9,915 nucleotides of DNA from positions 1-9,915 of the forward strand of contig CAYTSA010000121.1 in NCBI GenBank assembly GCA_964440345.1, read 5' to 3'. Below the pieces are notes generated by a model, which worked only from the letters and a program-made list of their open reading frames with translations, was not told the DNA's origin and searched no databases. This DNA comes from CAYTSA01 sp964440345. Its GTDB lineage: Bacteria; Desulfobacterota; Desulfovibrionia; Desulfovibrionales; Desulfovibrionaceae. Within the stretch, counting starts at the first letter, position 1, and every line of letters begins with the position of its first letter. Positions 1-6,410 of this stretch are shown piece by piece. A program made the translations under genes and the position numbers.

Positions 1-15
1 CGACCAGATATTTCA

Positions 16-53
16 GGCGGCTACAGAAAAACACTGTGGCCGCCTTTTCTTTT
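16..53 (+). terminator. Rho-independent terminator of a plus-strand gene lying left of the window
   Basis: An 11-bp GC-rich stem (16-26 paired with 34-44, one T-G wobble) closes a 7-base A-rich loop and is followed directly by TTTTCTTTT at 45-53. This is a textbook intrinsic terminator for plus-strand transcription. No plus-strand gene is visible in the window before it, so it most likely ends a gene beyond the left edge that converges on the minus-strand array described here. Confidence 0.88.
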
Positions 54-111
54 GGAATACAACAATGGGATACACGCGCGCTAGCGCACTTTCACGTTGA
101 GATAACGGTGG

Positions 112-142
112 TTCCTGAAACAATTTCCAATTGTTTCAGGAA
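112..142. repeat. Perfect 14-bp inverted repeat (hairpin)
   Basis: Bases 112-125 are exactly complementary to 129-142, leaving a 3-base loop. On neither strand is the stem followed by a T-tract; the plus side continues AAAAAG. It is therefore not a standard intrinsic terminator. It could be a factor-assisted terminator or mRNA 3'-end stabiliser for either convergent unit, a protein-binding palindrome, or a dispersed repeat. The function is unknown. Confidence 0.7.
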
Positions 143-155
143 AAAGCATAAAACA

Positions 156-184
156 TCCAAACATTTTCAATGTCAAAATGCTCT
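156..184 (-). repeat. Degenerate copy of the AGAGCATTT palindromic element
   Basis: Read on the minus strand from 184, this begins AGAGCATTTTGAC and continues TTGAAAATG. It aligns with the perfect palindrome at 9599-9624 (AGAGCATTTCAAC ... GTGAAATGCTCT) except that the right arm has decayed. A nested 5-bp hairpin (161-165 with 169-173) is present. The resemblance suggests one dispersed repeat family at both borders of the gene array. It is inferred from similarity between short sequences. Confidence 0.4.
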
Positions 185-364
185 GAAATAACACAACATA
201 TTGTACTCACTACGCTTTTTCTTTCTTGAGTTCAAGAATCTCAAATTGTATCAAGCACAATACCGGAAGAATCGTAAGTGCCTTTAGAGTGTTGTACTAT
301 TATTCATGGCTGAAGGCGGCGTGTGATTGGCCGGAAAGGCGTCTGCGCATCAATGAAATAGGGC

Positions 365-865
365 TCACCCCTTCAGCCTCTCCCGCAGCGCCAGCACGCG
401 GGACTTCATCTCCTCCACCTCGTGCAGCTTGGCGGCCAGCTCGTGAAATTCCCGCTTGCGCTGAGCCCAGAAAGCGTCGAACGAGGCCAGGTCCTCTTTG
501 TGACCCAGGGTGGTGAACAGCTTTTCCATAAAATTGCGCAAGCCTTCCAGGTTTTTGATCTCCGGCATGGAGGCCTCGGCCTCCTTGGCCTTGGCGGACA
601 ACACAGCTGCGGCCCGGCGCAGACACTCCACATGCAGCTCCTGCACTTGCAGCGATCTGCAGAACGCCACAGCCTGATCCATGTTGTTGTCCAGATAGGC
701 CTGGGCGCACAACCCGTCCACACGCTTGCGGCGCTTATCCAATTCCACTTCCAGTTGAAAGGCCTCGTCCGCTGCTGCAGCCGACGCCTGCTCCAACCTC
801 TCAATTTCCGCCAGCCGCCTGCGCTTGAGCGTTTCTTCGTAGCGTTCGCCAGTGTGTTCAGCCAT
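365..865 (-). CDS. Predicted coiled-coil protein of unknown function
   Basis: This encodes a 166-residue soluble protein with no signal peptide or membrane segment. It is almost entirely charged and helical, rich in Glu, Lys, Arg, Ala and Leu, with heptad-like stretches near residues 8-50, 70-100 and 135-164. Its size and composition recall FliJ/YscO-type coiled-coil proteins, but no diagnostic motif is seen, so no function is assigned. I chose the ATG at 865 because GGGGGAT lies about nine bases upstream; an in-frame ATG at 901 would add 12 residues but has poorer ribosome-binding context. The gene follows the thioredoxin-fold gene by 72 bases and is the last of the array. The gap contains an AT-rich TATAGTATATA stretch that might include a -10 element, but no matching -35 was found. 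That it is a real gene is likely; its role is not known. Confidence 0.72.
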   Translation of the reverse strand: MAEHTGERYEETLKRRRLAEIERLEQASAAAADEAFQLEVELDKRRKRVDGLCAQAYLDNNMDQAVAFCRSLQVQELHVECLRRAAAVLSAKAKEAEASMPEIKNLEGLRNFMEKLFTTLGHKEDLASFDAFWAQRKREFHELAAKLHEVEEMKSRVLALRERLKG

Positions 866-937
866 GACAGATATCCCCCGCTCAAATGGTGAACGCTTCA
901 TATATACTATAGCATGGCGTTAAGCCAGTCTGCGGGA

Positions 938-1447
938 TCACAAGAATCTGTAGGCGCGCAGAGCGAGGCTTCCCAGCATTACCGCAAACAACATCCCCGC
1001 CCACCGGGAAAGCGTGGGAATGGGTACGTAAAAGAAGTCTTCTGCAGTGGACTCCAACCGGGAGTAATACGTAGCTGGAGCCTGGTAGGAGGTGGTGCGG
1101 TTGATGTAGTTGTATTGATCTTCCGGGTCGATGATGCAGATGAGGGGCAGCGAATATGACCCGCTGATGTAGTACCACTGGTCAAAGCCCTGGTCCACGT
1201 TGGAAAACCAGGGTACGTAGTATTCTTCTATAAGTTCCCGGATGGCCGGGCTGGCCGCTTCACTCACGGTGTCGCGCATGTACCGCGTAACGCTTCACGT
1301 CTCCCGGCCAGCCATGAAGAGAATCAGCTTGTTTTGGGCCAGGGCTGTACTGACCGCCTCATCCCGGGAGGTCAGCCAAGTGAGCGCTGCTTCAGCATAT
1401 GCTGGGACAGCGAGAAGGAAGCAACACGACAAGACAATGTACCGCAT
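938..1447 (-). CDS. Candidate selenoprotein: membrane-anchored periplasmic thioredoxin-fold protein with in-frame TGA (Sec51)
   Basis: Read from the ATG at 1447, with TGA at 1295-1297 taken as selenocysteine, this is a 169-residue protein. Residues 1-18 form a Sec signal peptide with an AYA cleavage motif. Residues 19-145 fit a thioredoxin fold: an EAVSTALAQNK helix, strand LILFMAG, then RET-U51-SVT with the active site at the end of the strand, a helix, a YVPWFSNVD strand, and SLPLICIIDP, where P101 is the likely cis-Pro. Residues 146-164 form a membrane segment followed by RAYRFL, giving a periplasmic domain and cytoplasmic tail. The start has a strong ribosome-binding site (AGAGGAGAA, about 4 bases before ATG). 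The frame is open and family-like on both sides of the TGA, which sits where thioredoxin-like proteins carry the catalytic Cys. The motif is U-x-x-T; the only Cys in the mature protein is C104. A 113-residue product starting at 1279 would lose the signal peptide and active site. The alternative is a nonsense-mutated gene. The substrate is unknown. Confidence 0.75.
1256..1297 (-). promoter_or_regulatory. Candidate bacterial SECIS element beginning at the in-frame TGA
   Basis: Directly after the TGA (1295-1297) the minus-strand mRNA can fold. CGCGGU (1287-1282) pairs with ACCGUG (1270-1265) in six pairs including one G-U, closing an 11-base loop. An interrupted lower stem (GC.UU at 1293-1289 with AAGC at 1260-1257) may extend it. 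Bacterial SECIS elements are stem-loops within the coding region just 3' of UGA that bind SelB. Here the loop begins 13 bases after the UGA, somewhat close, and an alternative CGCG/CGCG stem competes. The fold was paired by eye, without energy calculation. Confidence 0.4.
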
Positions 1448-1514
1448 GGAGTTCTCCTCTGCGGCGAATATACGACCTTTTTAGTGGGAGTCCAGAAAAA
1501 ATCTTCGGCAGAGG

Positions 1515-2036
1515 CTATTCCAAATCCAGCTCGCCGTCTTGCAGCAAATCCTGGTAGTCGCCCAGCTCCGTCTTCAACCGGCTTATCTCCTCGGTGGCCC
1601 GGCGCAGACGTTCGGCCAAGACTTCTGCTATGAATTTGTACAGGATGGCGTAGTAGGCGATTTTCTGGTCTTCATCGATGCGGTCCATTACAGAACCGTC
1701 CAGGGCCAGGCACATGGCTGGAGACTTGGCAATAATGGTTGCGGACCGGGCTTGTCCGTCTATGGCGGCCATTTCGCCGAACATGTCCCCGTAACGGCGC
1801 AGGGTGTTCACTTCCCGGCTTCCCTTGAGGACCTGCACCTCGCCCGAGAGCAGGAAATACATCCAGCAATCGAACGCGCCTTCTTCCAAAATGGTTTCGC
1901 CCGGCTCGTACTGACGCAGCTTGGAGAGGCTGAGCATGGTCAGCAGATTGGTGTCTTCAAAAGACTTGAAGGCAGGTATGGTTTTCAGCTGCTGCAACAG
2001 ATCAGCTTTTTTTTTCAGATAGGGCGTTTCTTTCAT
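1515..2036 (-). CDS. Cyclic nucleotide-binding domain protein without a DNA-binding domain
   Basis: This 173-residue cytoplasmic protein has one cNMP-binding domain (about residues 18-125). The phosphate-binding cassette is clear: FGEMA at 86-90 followed by R97-S98-A99-T100, with the conserved Glu and Arg that bind the ribose and cyclic phosphate. The Glu-to-Arg spacing (9) matches the protein kinase A type. Conserved turn glycines (G46, G65) are present. The C-terminal 45 residues form a charged helix or coiled coil instead of the helix-turn-helix of CRP/FNR regulators, so it is not a classical transcription factor; it may signal by protein contact. Its ATG overlaps the recJ stop by four bases (ATGA, 2033-2036), and GGAGA inside the end of recJ serves as the ribosome-binding site, implying translational coupling. 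A run of nine A bases encodes Lys8-10. The ligand and partner are unknown. Confidence 0.85.
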   Translation of the reverse strand: MKETPYLKKKADLLQQLKTIPAFKSFEDTNLLTMLSLSKLRQYEPGETILEEGAFDCWMYFLLSGEVQVLKGSREVNTLRRYGDMFGEMAAIDGQARSATIIAKSPAMCLALDGSVMDRIDEDQKIAYYAILYKFIAEVLAERLRRATEEISRLKTELGDYQDLLQDGELDLE

Positions 2037-3793
2037 GGCGTGGCGTCTCCAGGCTTCGCATCTTTGTTGCGATTCCAGTCGCGGACGCGCAAATCAATGC
2101 TGGCTAGGCCATTATAATGGTCCAATTTCGGCGTAAAGGCAACCCGCAGGCCGTCTGCCGCGTGTTCTGGCCGCAGAGTCTCCGCCTGCCGCCAGGCCTT
2201 GCCGCGCAACACGGCGCCGCCATCTTCATCCACCAAATCCATGGAGACGTGATTCTTGCCGAACACTTTGAAATTGCGCACAGACACCCAAGGCGAGGCA
2301 AACACAGGCTCCGGATTGCCCGGGCCAAAGGGCTGCATAAGCTCCAGCTCCTTGAGCAGCACGTAATCAATCTCCCGAAAGGGCAGCTCCCCGTCCAATA
2401 CCAGCTCCGGAGTCAGGGGATGCGGCCCCACCTGGGCGATCACAGATTGGTCAAAGGCGTTGCGGAGTTCTTCCAGCTTGGCCGCGTCCATCCTGAGCCC
2501 GGCTGCCTGCTTGTGGCCGCCGAACCCGGCCAGAACATGAGAACAGGCCGCCAGCCCGGCGTGCAGGTCAAATTCTTTGATGGACCGGCCGGAGCCCTTG
2601 AGCGTGGCGTTGGCGCCCTCTTCAGCAGCAGCGCCGCACAGCAGCAGCGTCGGCTTGTAGTAGGCCTCCACCACCCGGGAGGCTACTATGCCAATGACGC
2701 CGGCGTGCCAGTCTGGCTGGCTGAGCACCAGACCAGCGCGATGTTCCTGGCTTTTGGCTTGCTCCAGCGCCTCTTGCAATATGCGCTCTTCCGCGCTGCG
2801 GCGTTCCTGGTTCATCCCGTCCAGCTCTGTGGCCAGGGAACGCGCCGTCTCCATATCCTCGGCTAGCAGCAGCCTGTAGGCGGACTCCGCCTTGTCCATG
2901 CGGCCGGCGGCGTTGATGCGCGGCGCCAGGCCAAAGGTGATCTGCCCAGCCCCCAGCTCCGCCGCAGCCGCATAGCCGGCTACCGTTTTCAGTGCGGCTA
3001 TGCCCGGCCGCGAGGCTTTGTTCAGCAGCAGCATGCCGTTCTTGCACAGGATGCGGTTCAGCGGCGTCAGCGGCACAACGTCCGCCAGCGAGCCCAAGGC
3101 GGCCAGGTCCAAAAACTGGCGCACGTCTACTGGCTGTCCCGGCAACAAGGGGTTCAGCGCCGCCGCCAGGTAAAAGGCCACGCCTACGCCAGCCAGATCC
3201 TGCAGCTCTGCGCAGCCGCATTCGCCCACCCGGGGGTTGACCATGGCGTCCGCCTTTGGCAGCTGCTCCAAGTCCTCTGGCGGCAGGTGGTGGTCGGTTA
3301 CCACTGTGACCAGGCCCAGCTCCCGCGCCCGGGCCACGGCGTCGGCGTCGGTAACGCCGCAGTCCACAGTGACCAGCACCCCGGCTCCCTGCTCCGCCAG
3401 CTGCTCCACGCCGGCAATGTTCAGGCCGTAGCCTTCCTCTTCGCGTACAGGCAAACGGCACAAGGGATCATGCCCTCGTTGCCGAAAAAAATCAGTAAGT
3501 AACGCAGCGGAGGTCACGCCGTCCACGTCGTAATCGCCCCAAATGGCGACGCGCCGGCCCTCGTTCAAGGCTTTGGCAATGGTTTTGGCGGCGTGCAGCA
3601 AGCCAGGAAACTGCTCTGGCCGGGCCATGCGCCGCAGACCGGGGTCAAGAAAATGGTCCATGGACTCCGGGTCAGCGTAGCCGCGACCCCAGAGCAGACG
3701 GGCCATGCGAGGACTCACGTTCAGTTCCGCGGCCCAGCTTTCCAGCGCAACAGGGGGAGCCGCCTGTTCGCGAAACCGCCATCGTTTTGGCAT
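2033..3793 (-). CDS. recJ: Single-stranded-DNA-specific 5'-3' exonuclease RecJ
   Basis: This 586-residue DHH-family protein degrades single-stranded DNA 5' to 3' in recombination and mismatch repair and at stalled forks. Family motifs appear in order: DYDVDG (87-92), VDCGVTD (143-149), TDHH (166-169) with downstream NPR (186-188), GSLADVVPL (235-243) and INAAGRMD (294-301). These supply the Asp and His ligands of the two-metal centre. The DHHA1 part follows, with DWHAGVIGIVASR (362-374), GSGRS (401-405) and AGFGGHKQAAG (423-433). The C-terminal 120 residues match the oligonucleotide-binding fold of RecJ. Length is typical of the family and no key residue is missing. The ATG at 3793 lies 15 bases after the HDOD gene stop with only a weak GGAT ahead of it, so translation is probably coupled. 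Its 3' end overlaps the cyclic-nucleotide gene. Confidence 0.95.
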   Translation of the reverse strand: MPKRWRFREQAAPPVALESWAAELNVSPRMARLLWGRGYADPESMDHFLDPGLRRMARPEQFPGLLHAAKTIAKALNEGRRVAIWGDYDVDGVTSAALLTDFFRQRGHDPLCRLPVREEEGYGLNIAGVEQLAEQGAGVLVTVDCGVTDADAVARARELGLVTVVTDHHLPPEDLEQLPKADAMVNPRVGECGCAELQDLAGVGVAFYLAAALNPLLPGQPVDVRQFLDLAALGSLADVVPLTPLNRILCKNGMLLLNKASRPGIAALKTVAGYAAAAELGAGQITFGLAPRINAAGRMDKAESAYRLLLAEDMETARSLATELDGMNQERRSAEERILQEALEQAKSQEHRAGLVLSQPDWHAGVIGIVASRVVEAYYKPTLLLCGAAAEEGANATLKGSGRSIKEFDLHAGLAACSHVLAGFGGHKQAAGLRMDAAKLEELRNAFDQSVIAQVGPHPLTPELVLDGELPFREIDYVLLKELELMQPFGPGNPEPVFASPWVSVRNFKVFGKNHVSMDLVDEDGGAVLRGKAWRQAETLRPEHAADGLRVAFTPKLDHYNGLASIDLRVRDWNRNKDAKPGDATP

Positions 3794-3808
3794 GTGTATA
3801 TCCGTATT

Positions 3809-4684
3809 TCAGGCCAGAACCGCGGCCAGTTGCATCAAGTCCTCGCCGCCCAGTTCCGCCTGCAGCTCTTCCGCGAGTTCTTCCTGGCTGGCGCCGTAGG
3901 CGTCCAGGCTTTTGGCCAAGACGCGCTGGAAGGACTCTGGGACGGGATAATCGGGGTCAGCCAACCAGTGGTGCATCCCGTCTGCCAGGCAGACTATCCG
4001 GGCTTCGGCGGGATAATCGACGCATAAACCGGGCGCGTGGTGCCAGTTAACCGGTTCGGACAGTTCCGGGGGCAGGTTCCAAGAATTGAGCACCATGCCG
4101 GCAATGACGCCGTGCTCCAGCCCCCAGTGGTCTTCCTCTGCGGCGGCAACGGAAATACTCTGCTCCTCGGCCTTGGCGGTCACAGCCAGCCAGTCGTCTG
4201 GCCGATGCATGGCGGTGAAGAGCTTCCCCATATCGTGCAGCAGACCAGCAGTGAAAAGCACGTCCGGGTCTGCTCTGGGTTCCTTTTTTGCCAGGCTTTT
4301 GCAACACACGGCTACGGCCAGCTGGTGGTTCCAGTACTCCCGCAGGTCAAAACCGGCTGCAGGGCTTTTCTGCGCGGCAAGATGCTGTACCCCAATGGCC
4401 AGAACAATATTGCGCACTTCCTTGAGGCCCAGCAGTACCACTGCCCGGGCGACTGAAGTCACCTGGGCTTGCAAGCCGTAAAAAGCAGAGTTGGCCAGAG
4501 TAAGAATGCGTGCTGTCAGGCTCTGGTCCTGGCTGATGGAGCGAGAAATTTCTTCCGCCGAAGCCACTGAGTCTGCGCCGGTCATAGTGAAGAGGTCCCG
4601 CAGCAAGTGCGGCGGGTACGGCAGGTCTTGGGAGTATTCAGGCAGCTCGGCCAAAAAGGCCTGTCCTCTTGCCTGGTTTGTCAT
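3809..4684 (-). CDS. HDOD domain protein (putative signalling protein)
   Basis: This 291-residue cytoplasmic protein has an HDOD domain spanning about residues 18-220. The signature SQDQSLTARILTLANSAFYG (51-70) is clear, followed by VARAVVLLGLKEVRNIVLA (78-96). HDOD domains are HD-superfamily relatives found in bacterial regulatory proteins, most without proven catalysis. This copy keeps HD-like ligand candidates: H120, H150-D151 in LLHDMGKL, H191 in EHGVIAG, and H215-H216, so metal binding is possible. The last 70 residues are helical with no recognised output domain. The ATG at 4684 has AGGA about seven bases upstream. It follows the TPR gene by 66 bases and precedes recJ by 15. The biological process it controls cannot be told from sequence. 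Confidence 0.88.
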   Translation of the reverse strand: MTNQARGQAFLAELPEYSQDLPYPPHLLRDLFTMTGADSVASAEEISRSISQDQSLTARILTLANSAFYGLQAQVTSVARAVVLLGLKEVRNIVLAIGVQHLAAQKSPAAGFDLREYWNHQLAVAVCCKSLAKKEPRADPDVLFTAGLLHDMGKLFTAMHRPDDWLAVTAKAEEQSISVAAAEEDHWGLEHGVIAGMVLNSWNLPPELSEPVNWHHAPGLCVDYPAEARIVCLADGMHHWLADPDYPVPESFQRVLAKSLDAYGASQEELAEELQAELGGEDLMQLAAVLA

Positions 4685-4750
4685 GCGCGCGTCCTTTGGC
4701 CGCGGTATGGATAGTCCGAGGGCCGGCGCGGCCTGTCCGGCTCCTGGGCG

Positions 4751-5686
4751 CTAGTCCTCCGCCCCCCCGGCTCCGTTTTTTGGCGCGTCCGCCTGGTCTT
4801 TCTGCTCAGGCTCGGGGCTGGCCTGGGGCTCTGTTCTTTCCGGCAGTTGCTCGCCCTGAACCATGCCCTTTTCCTGCATCCAATCAAGGAATTGCCGGGC
4901 CGGTTCAAGATTGGGGTTCATTTTTAAGGCAATGCGTAGATGTTCAACAGTTTTCTCAATGTTTTTCAGCTCAAAGTAGCAGCGCGCGATATTGTAGTAC
5001 AGGTTTTCGTCCACTTTGGCCAGCTTCATGGCCCGCTGGTAGTACTCCAGGCCTTCGCTGAACATGCGGTTTTTGCGTAACTTTATGCCGAACTCATTGA
5101 ACAGATGCTTGTGCTCTTCTTCAAAAGCAGCATCCAGCTTTACCAAGCGCTCAAAGATGTTTTCCGCTTTTTTATCCTCGCCCCGTTCCAGGTAGGTCAA
5201 CCCCAGGCCAAAGTTGGCCCGCACGTTGTCCACGTCCACCTTCAAGGCTTCGCTGAATTCATTCTCGGCGCTAAAGTACTCGCCCTTTTCCCTGTGTTTT
5301 TCGCCTTTGACGATGGTCTTGTTCAGCTCCTGCATCGCCGGAAACACATTGGAGATGTAGTATTCCGGCTCAGCGCTGAACTTTTGCAGCAAGTCTTCCT
5401 TGGCGATTTTCCGCTTGGGCCCGGAAGGGACAAAATTGACGTTCAGGGGCTGGATTTCAATAGCGCCGTCATCCAGCTCCTCACACATCCAGAAGGTTTT
5501 CTGCACAGTCTTGCGCGTGGTCGTGCCTGTGCCCACCTTCTGCACGCTCTGGGTGGAAAAGACGCCTTTAATCTTGTCGCTGCCGGTTTTATGGTCCCGG
5601 ACTTTCGGGGCTTCCGATTCATCCATGCCGGTCTGCACAATTTCGACGTCTGAACCGTTATGTGGTTGCTGGGGGCTGTCTCCCAC
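4751..5686 (-). CDS. Tetratricopeptide repeat protein, GTG start
   Basis: This 311-residue soluble protein lacks a signal peptide. Residues 1-115 are an N-terminal region with a Lys/Thr-rich segment (KVGTGTTTRKTVQKTF, 50-65) and no recognised domain. About residues 120-262 contain four TPR-like helical pairs; the clearest are HREKGEYFSAENEFSEALKV (131-150), VRANFGLGLTYLERGEDKKA (155-174) and LYYNIARCYFELKNIEKTVE (229-248). The tail (276-311) is a low-complexity Pro/Glu/Gln/Ala region. TPRs mediate protein-protein contacts, so it is probably a scaffold or adaptor. The start is GTG at 5686, supported by AAGGAG seven bases upstream. It lies 19 bases after pyrF and 66 bases before the HDOD gene. 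No partner can be named from the sequence. Confidence 0.88.
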   Translation of the reverse strand: MGDSPQQPHNGSDVEIVQTGMDESEAPKVRDHKTGSDKIKGVFSTQSVQKVGTGTTTRKTVQKTFWMCEELDDGAIEIQPLNVNFVPSGPKRKIAKEDLLQKFSAEPEYYISNVFPAMQELNKTIVKGEKHREKGEYFSAENEFSEALKVDVDNVRANFGLGLTYLERGEDKKAENIFERLVKLDAAFEEEHKHLFNEFGIKLRKNRMFSEGLEYYQRAMKLAKVDENLYYNIARCYFELKNIEKTVEHLRIALKMNPNLEPARQFLDWMQEKGMVQGEQLPERTEPQASPEPEQKDQADAPKNGAGGAED

Positions 5687-5705
5687 AGCGCAACTCCTTG
5701 CGTGT

Positions 5706-6410
5706 CTATACGCTCTGTTGATCGATCATGCTGGCCAGCATAGTTTCCGCAGCCAGTCCAGGATCAGCCGCCGCCGTTATGGGCCGACCCACAACCAGAA
5801 AATCAGCGCCTGCCGCCACGGCTTGGCGCGGCGTCATGACGCGCCGCTGGTCGCCGGCTGTTTCCCCTGCAGGCCGAATGCCCGGGGTCACGCACAAAAA
5901 ATCCTGTCCACACTGTACCTTGACGCTATGTACTTCATGACCTGAACAGACAACGCCGTCAAGCCCGGCTGTATATGCCCGCAGGGCAAGGTCATTCGCG
6001 GTTTTTCCCACGTCGTTGCTCCAGAACATATCCTCCGCGTCCATGGATGTAAGCACAGTTACGCCCACAATCAACGCTTGCGACCCGGCGGCCTTACGGC
6101 CAGCCATGGCGGCCTCCATCATGCGCGCGCCGCCCATGGCGTGCACGGTGAACATGGCCGCCCCAGCCCGGCAGACAGCAGCGGCGGCGGATTGCACTGT
6201 ATTTGGAATATCAAAAAATTTGAGATCAATAAAAACTTTTTTCCCAGCGCTGGCCAGCTTCTCCACCAGGGCTGGCCCGGCAACGCTGAAAAGCTCCAGC
6301 CCCACCTTGCACCACACGCCGGCAGGCAGTTTTCCCGCCAGAGCCAACGCCGGCTCCGCCGCAGGATAATCCAAGGCCACAACAAGGGAAGCCGAGCCAG
6401 ACGCTCTCAC
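5706..6410 (-). CDS. pyrF: Orotidine 5'-phosphate decarboxylase (PyrF)
   Basis: This enzyme converts orotidine 5'-monophosphate to UMP, the last step of de novo pyrimidine synthesis. Counting from the GTG at 6410 it has 234 residues. The catalytic set is complete: K35 in KVGLELF, then D62, K64 and D67 in DLKFFDIPNTV. The C-terminal phosphate-binding segment VTPGIRPAGETAGDQRR and the GADFLVVGRPIT motif are present. I prefer the GTG at 6410 because it overlaps the gmk stop in GTGA and GGGAGGAG lies immediately upstream; an in-frame ATG at 6434 would add eight residues (GGRTGGAV after Met) with poorer ribosome-binding context. It overlaps gmk either way, so translation is likely coupled. The TPR gene follows after 19 bases. 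Confidence 0.95.
   Translation of the reverse strand: MRASGSASLVVALDYPAAEPALALAGKLPAGVWCKVGLELFSVAGPALVEKLASAGKKVFIDLKFFDIPNTVQSAAAAVCRAGAAMFTVHAMGGARMMEAAMAGRKAAGSQALIVGVTVLTSMDAEDMFWSNDVGKTANDLALRAYTAGLDGVVCSGHEVHSVKVQCGQDFLCVTPGIRPAGETAGDQRRVMTPRQAVAAGADFLVVGRPITAAADPGLAAETMLASMIDQQSV

Larger units (their letters stand above)
54..364. other. Non-coding, AT-rich intergenic region between convergent transcription units
   Basis: No credible gene is seen here. An open frame starting at 226 on the plus strand runs antisense into the neighbouring gene and has no family-like sequence. The region holds a perfect 14-bp hairpin (112-142), a degenerate copy of the AGAGCATTT palindrome (156-184, minus strand) and a short GCGC-rich palindrome at 78-87. 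I find no hairpin with a U-tract that would clearly end minus-strand transcription after the coiled-coil gene. Confidence 0.7.

Noticed and set aside
226..516. Plus-strand open frame of 96 codons
   Set aside because: It overlaps the coiled-coil gene antisense, has no ribosome-binding site and has a Pro/Arg-rich composition typical of a shadow frame in GC-rich DNA.
866..937. Sigma54 promoter (TGGC...ATGC) before the coiled-coil gene
   Set aside because: The GG-to-GC spacing is one base too long and the -12 element is weak.
938..940. Terminal TGA of the thioredoxin-fold gene as a second Sec codon
   Set aside because: Read-through adds only five residues before a TAA and no family feature; a normal stop is simpler.
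938..1279. A 113-residue protein starting at the ATG at 1279
   Set aside because: It lacks the signal peptide and the active-site half of the thioredoxin fold, and I see no strong ribosome-binding site before that ATG; the start at 1447 has one, and the frame continues through TGA.
2117..2866. Plus-strand open frame of 249 codons opposite recJ
   Set aside because: It lies wholly antisense to recJ, whose motifs are unmistakable; long antisense frames are expected at this GC content.
2622..3461. Minus-strand 279-codon frame inside recJ
   Set aside because: Alternate frame of recJ, dominated by Arg, Gly and Ala; not protein-like.
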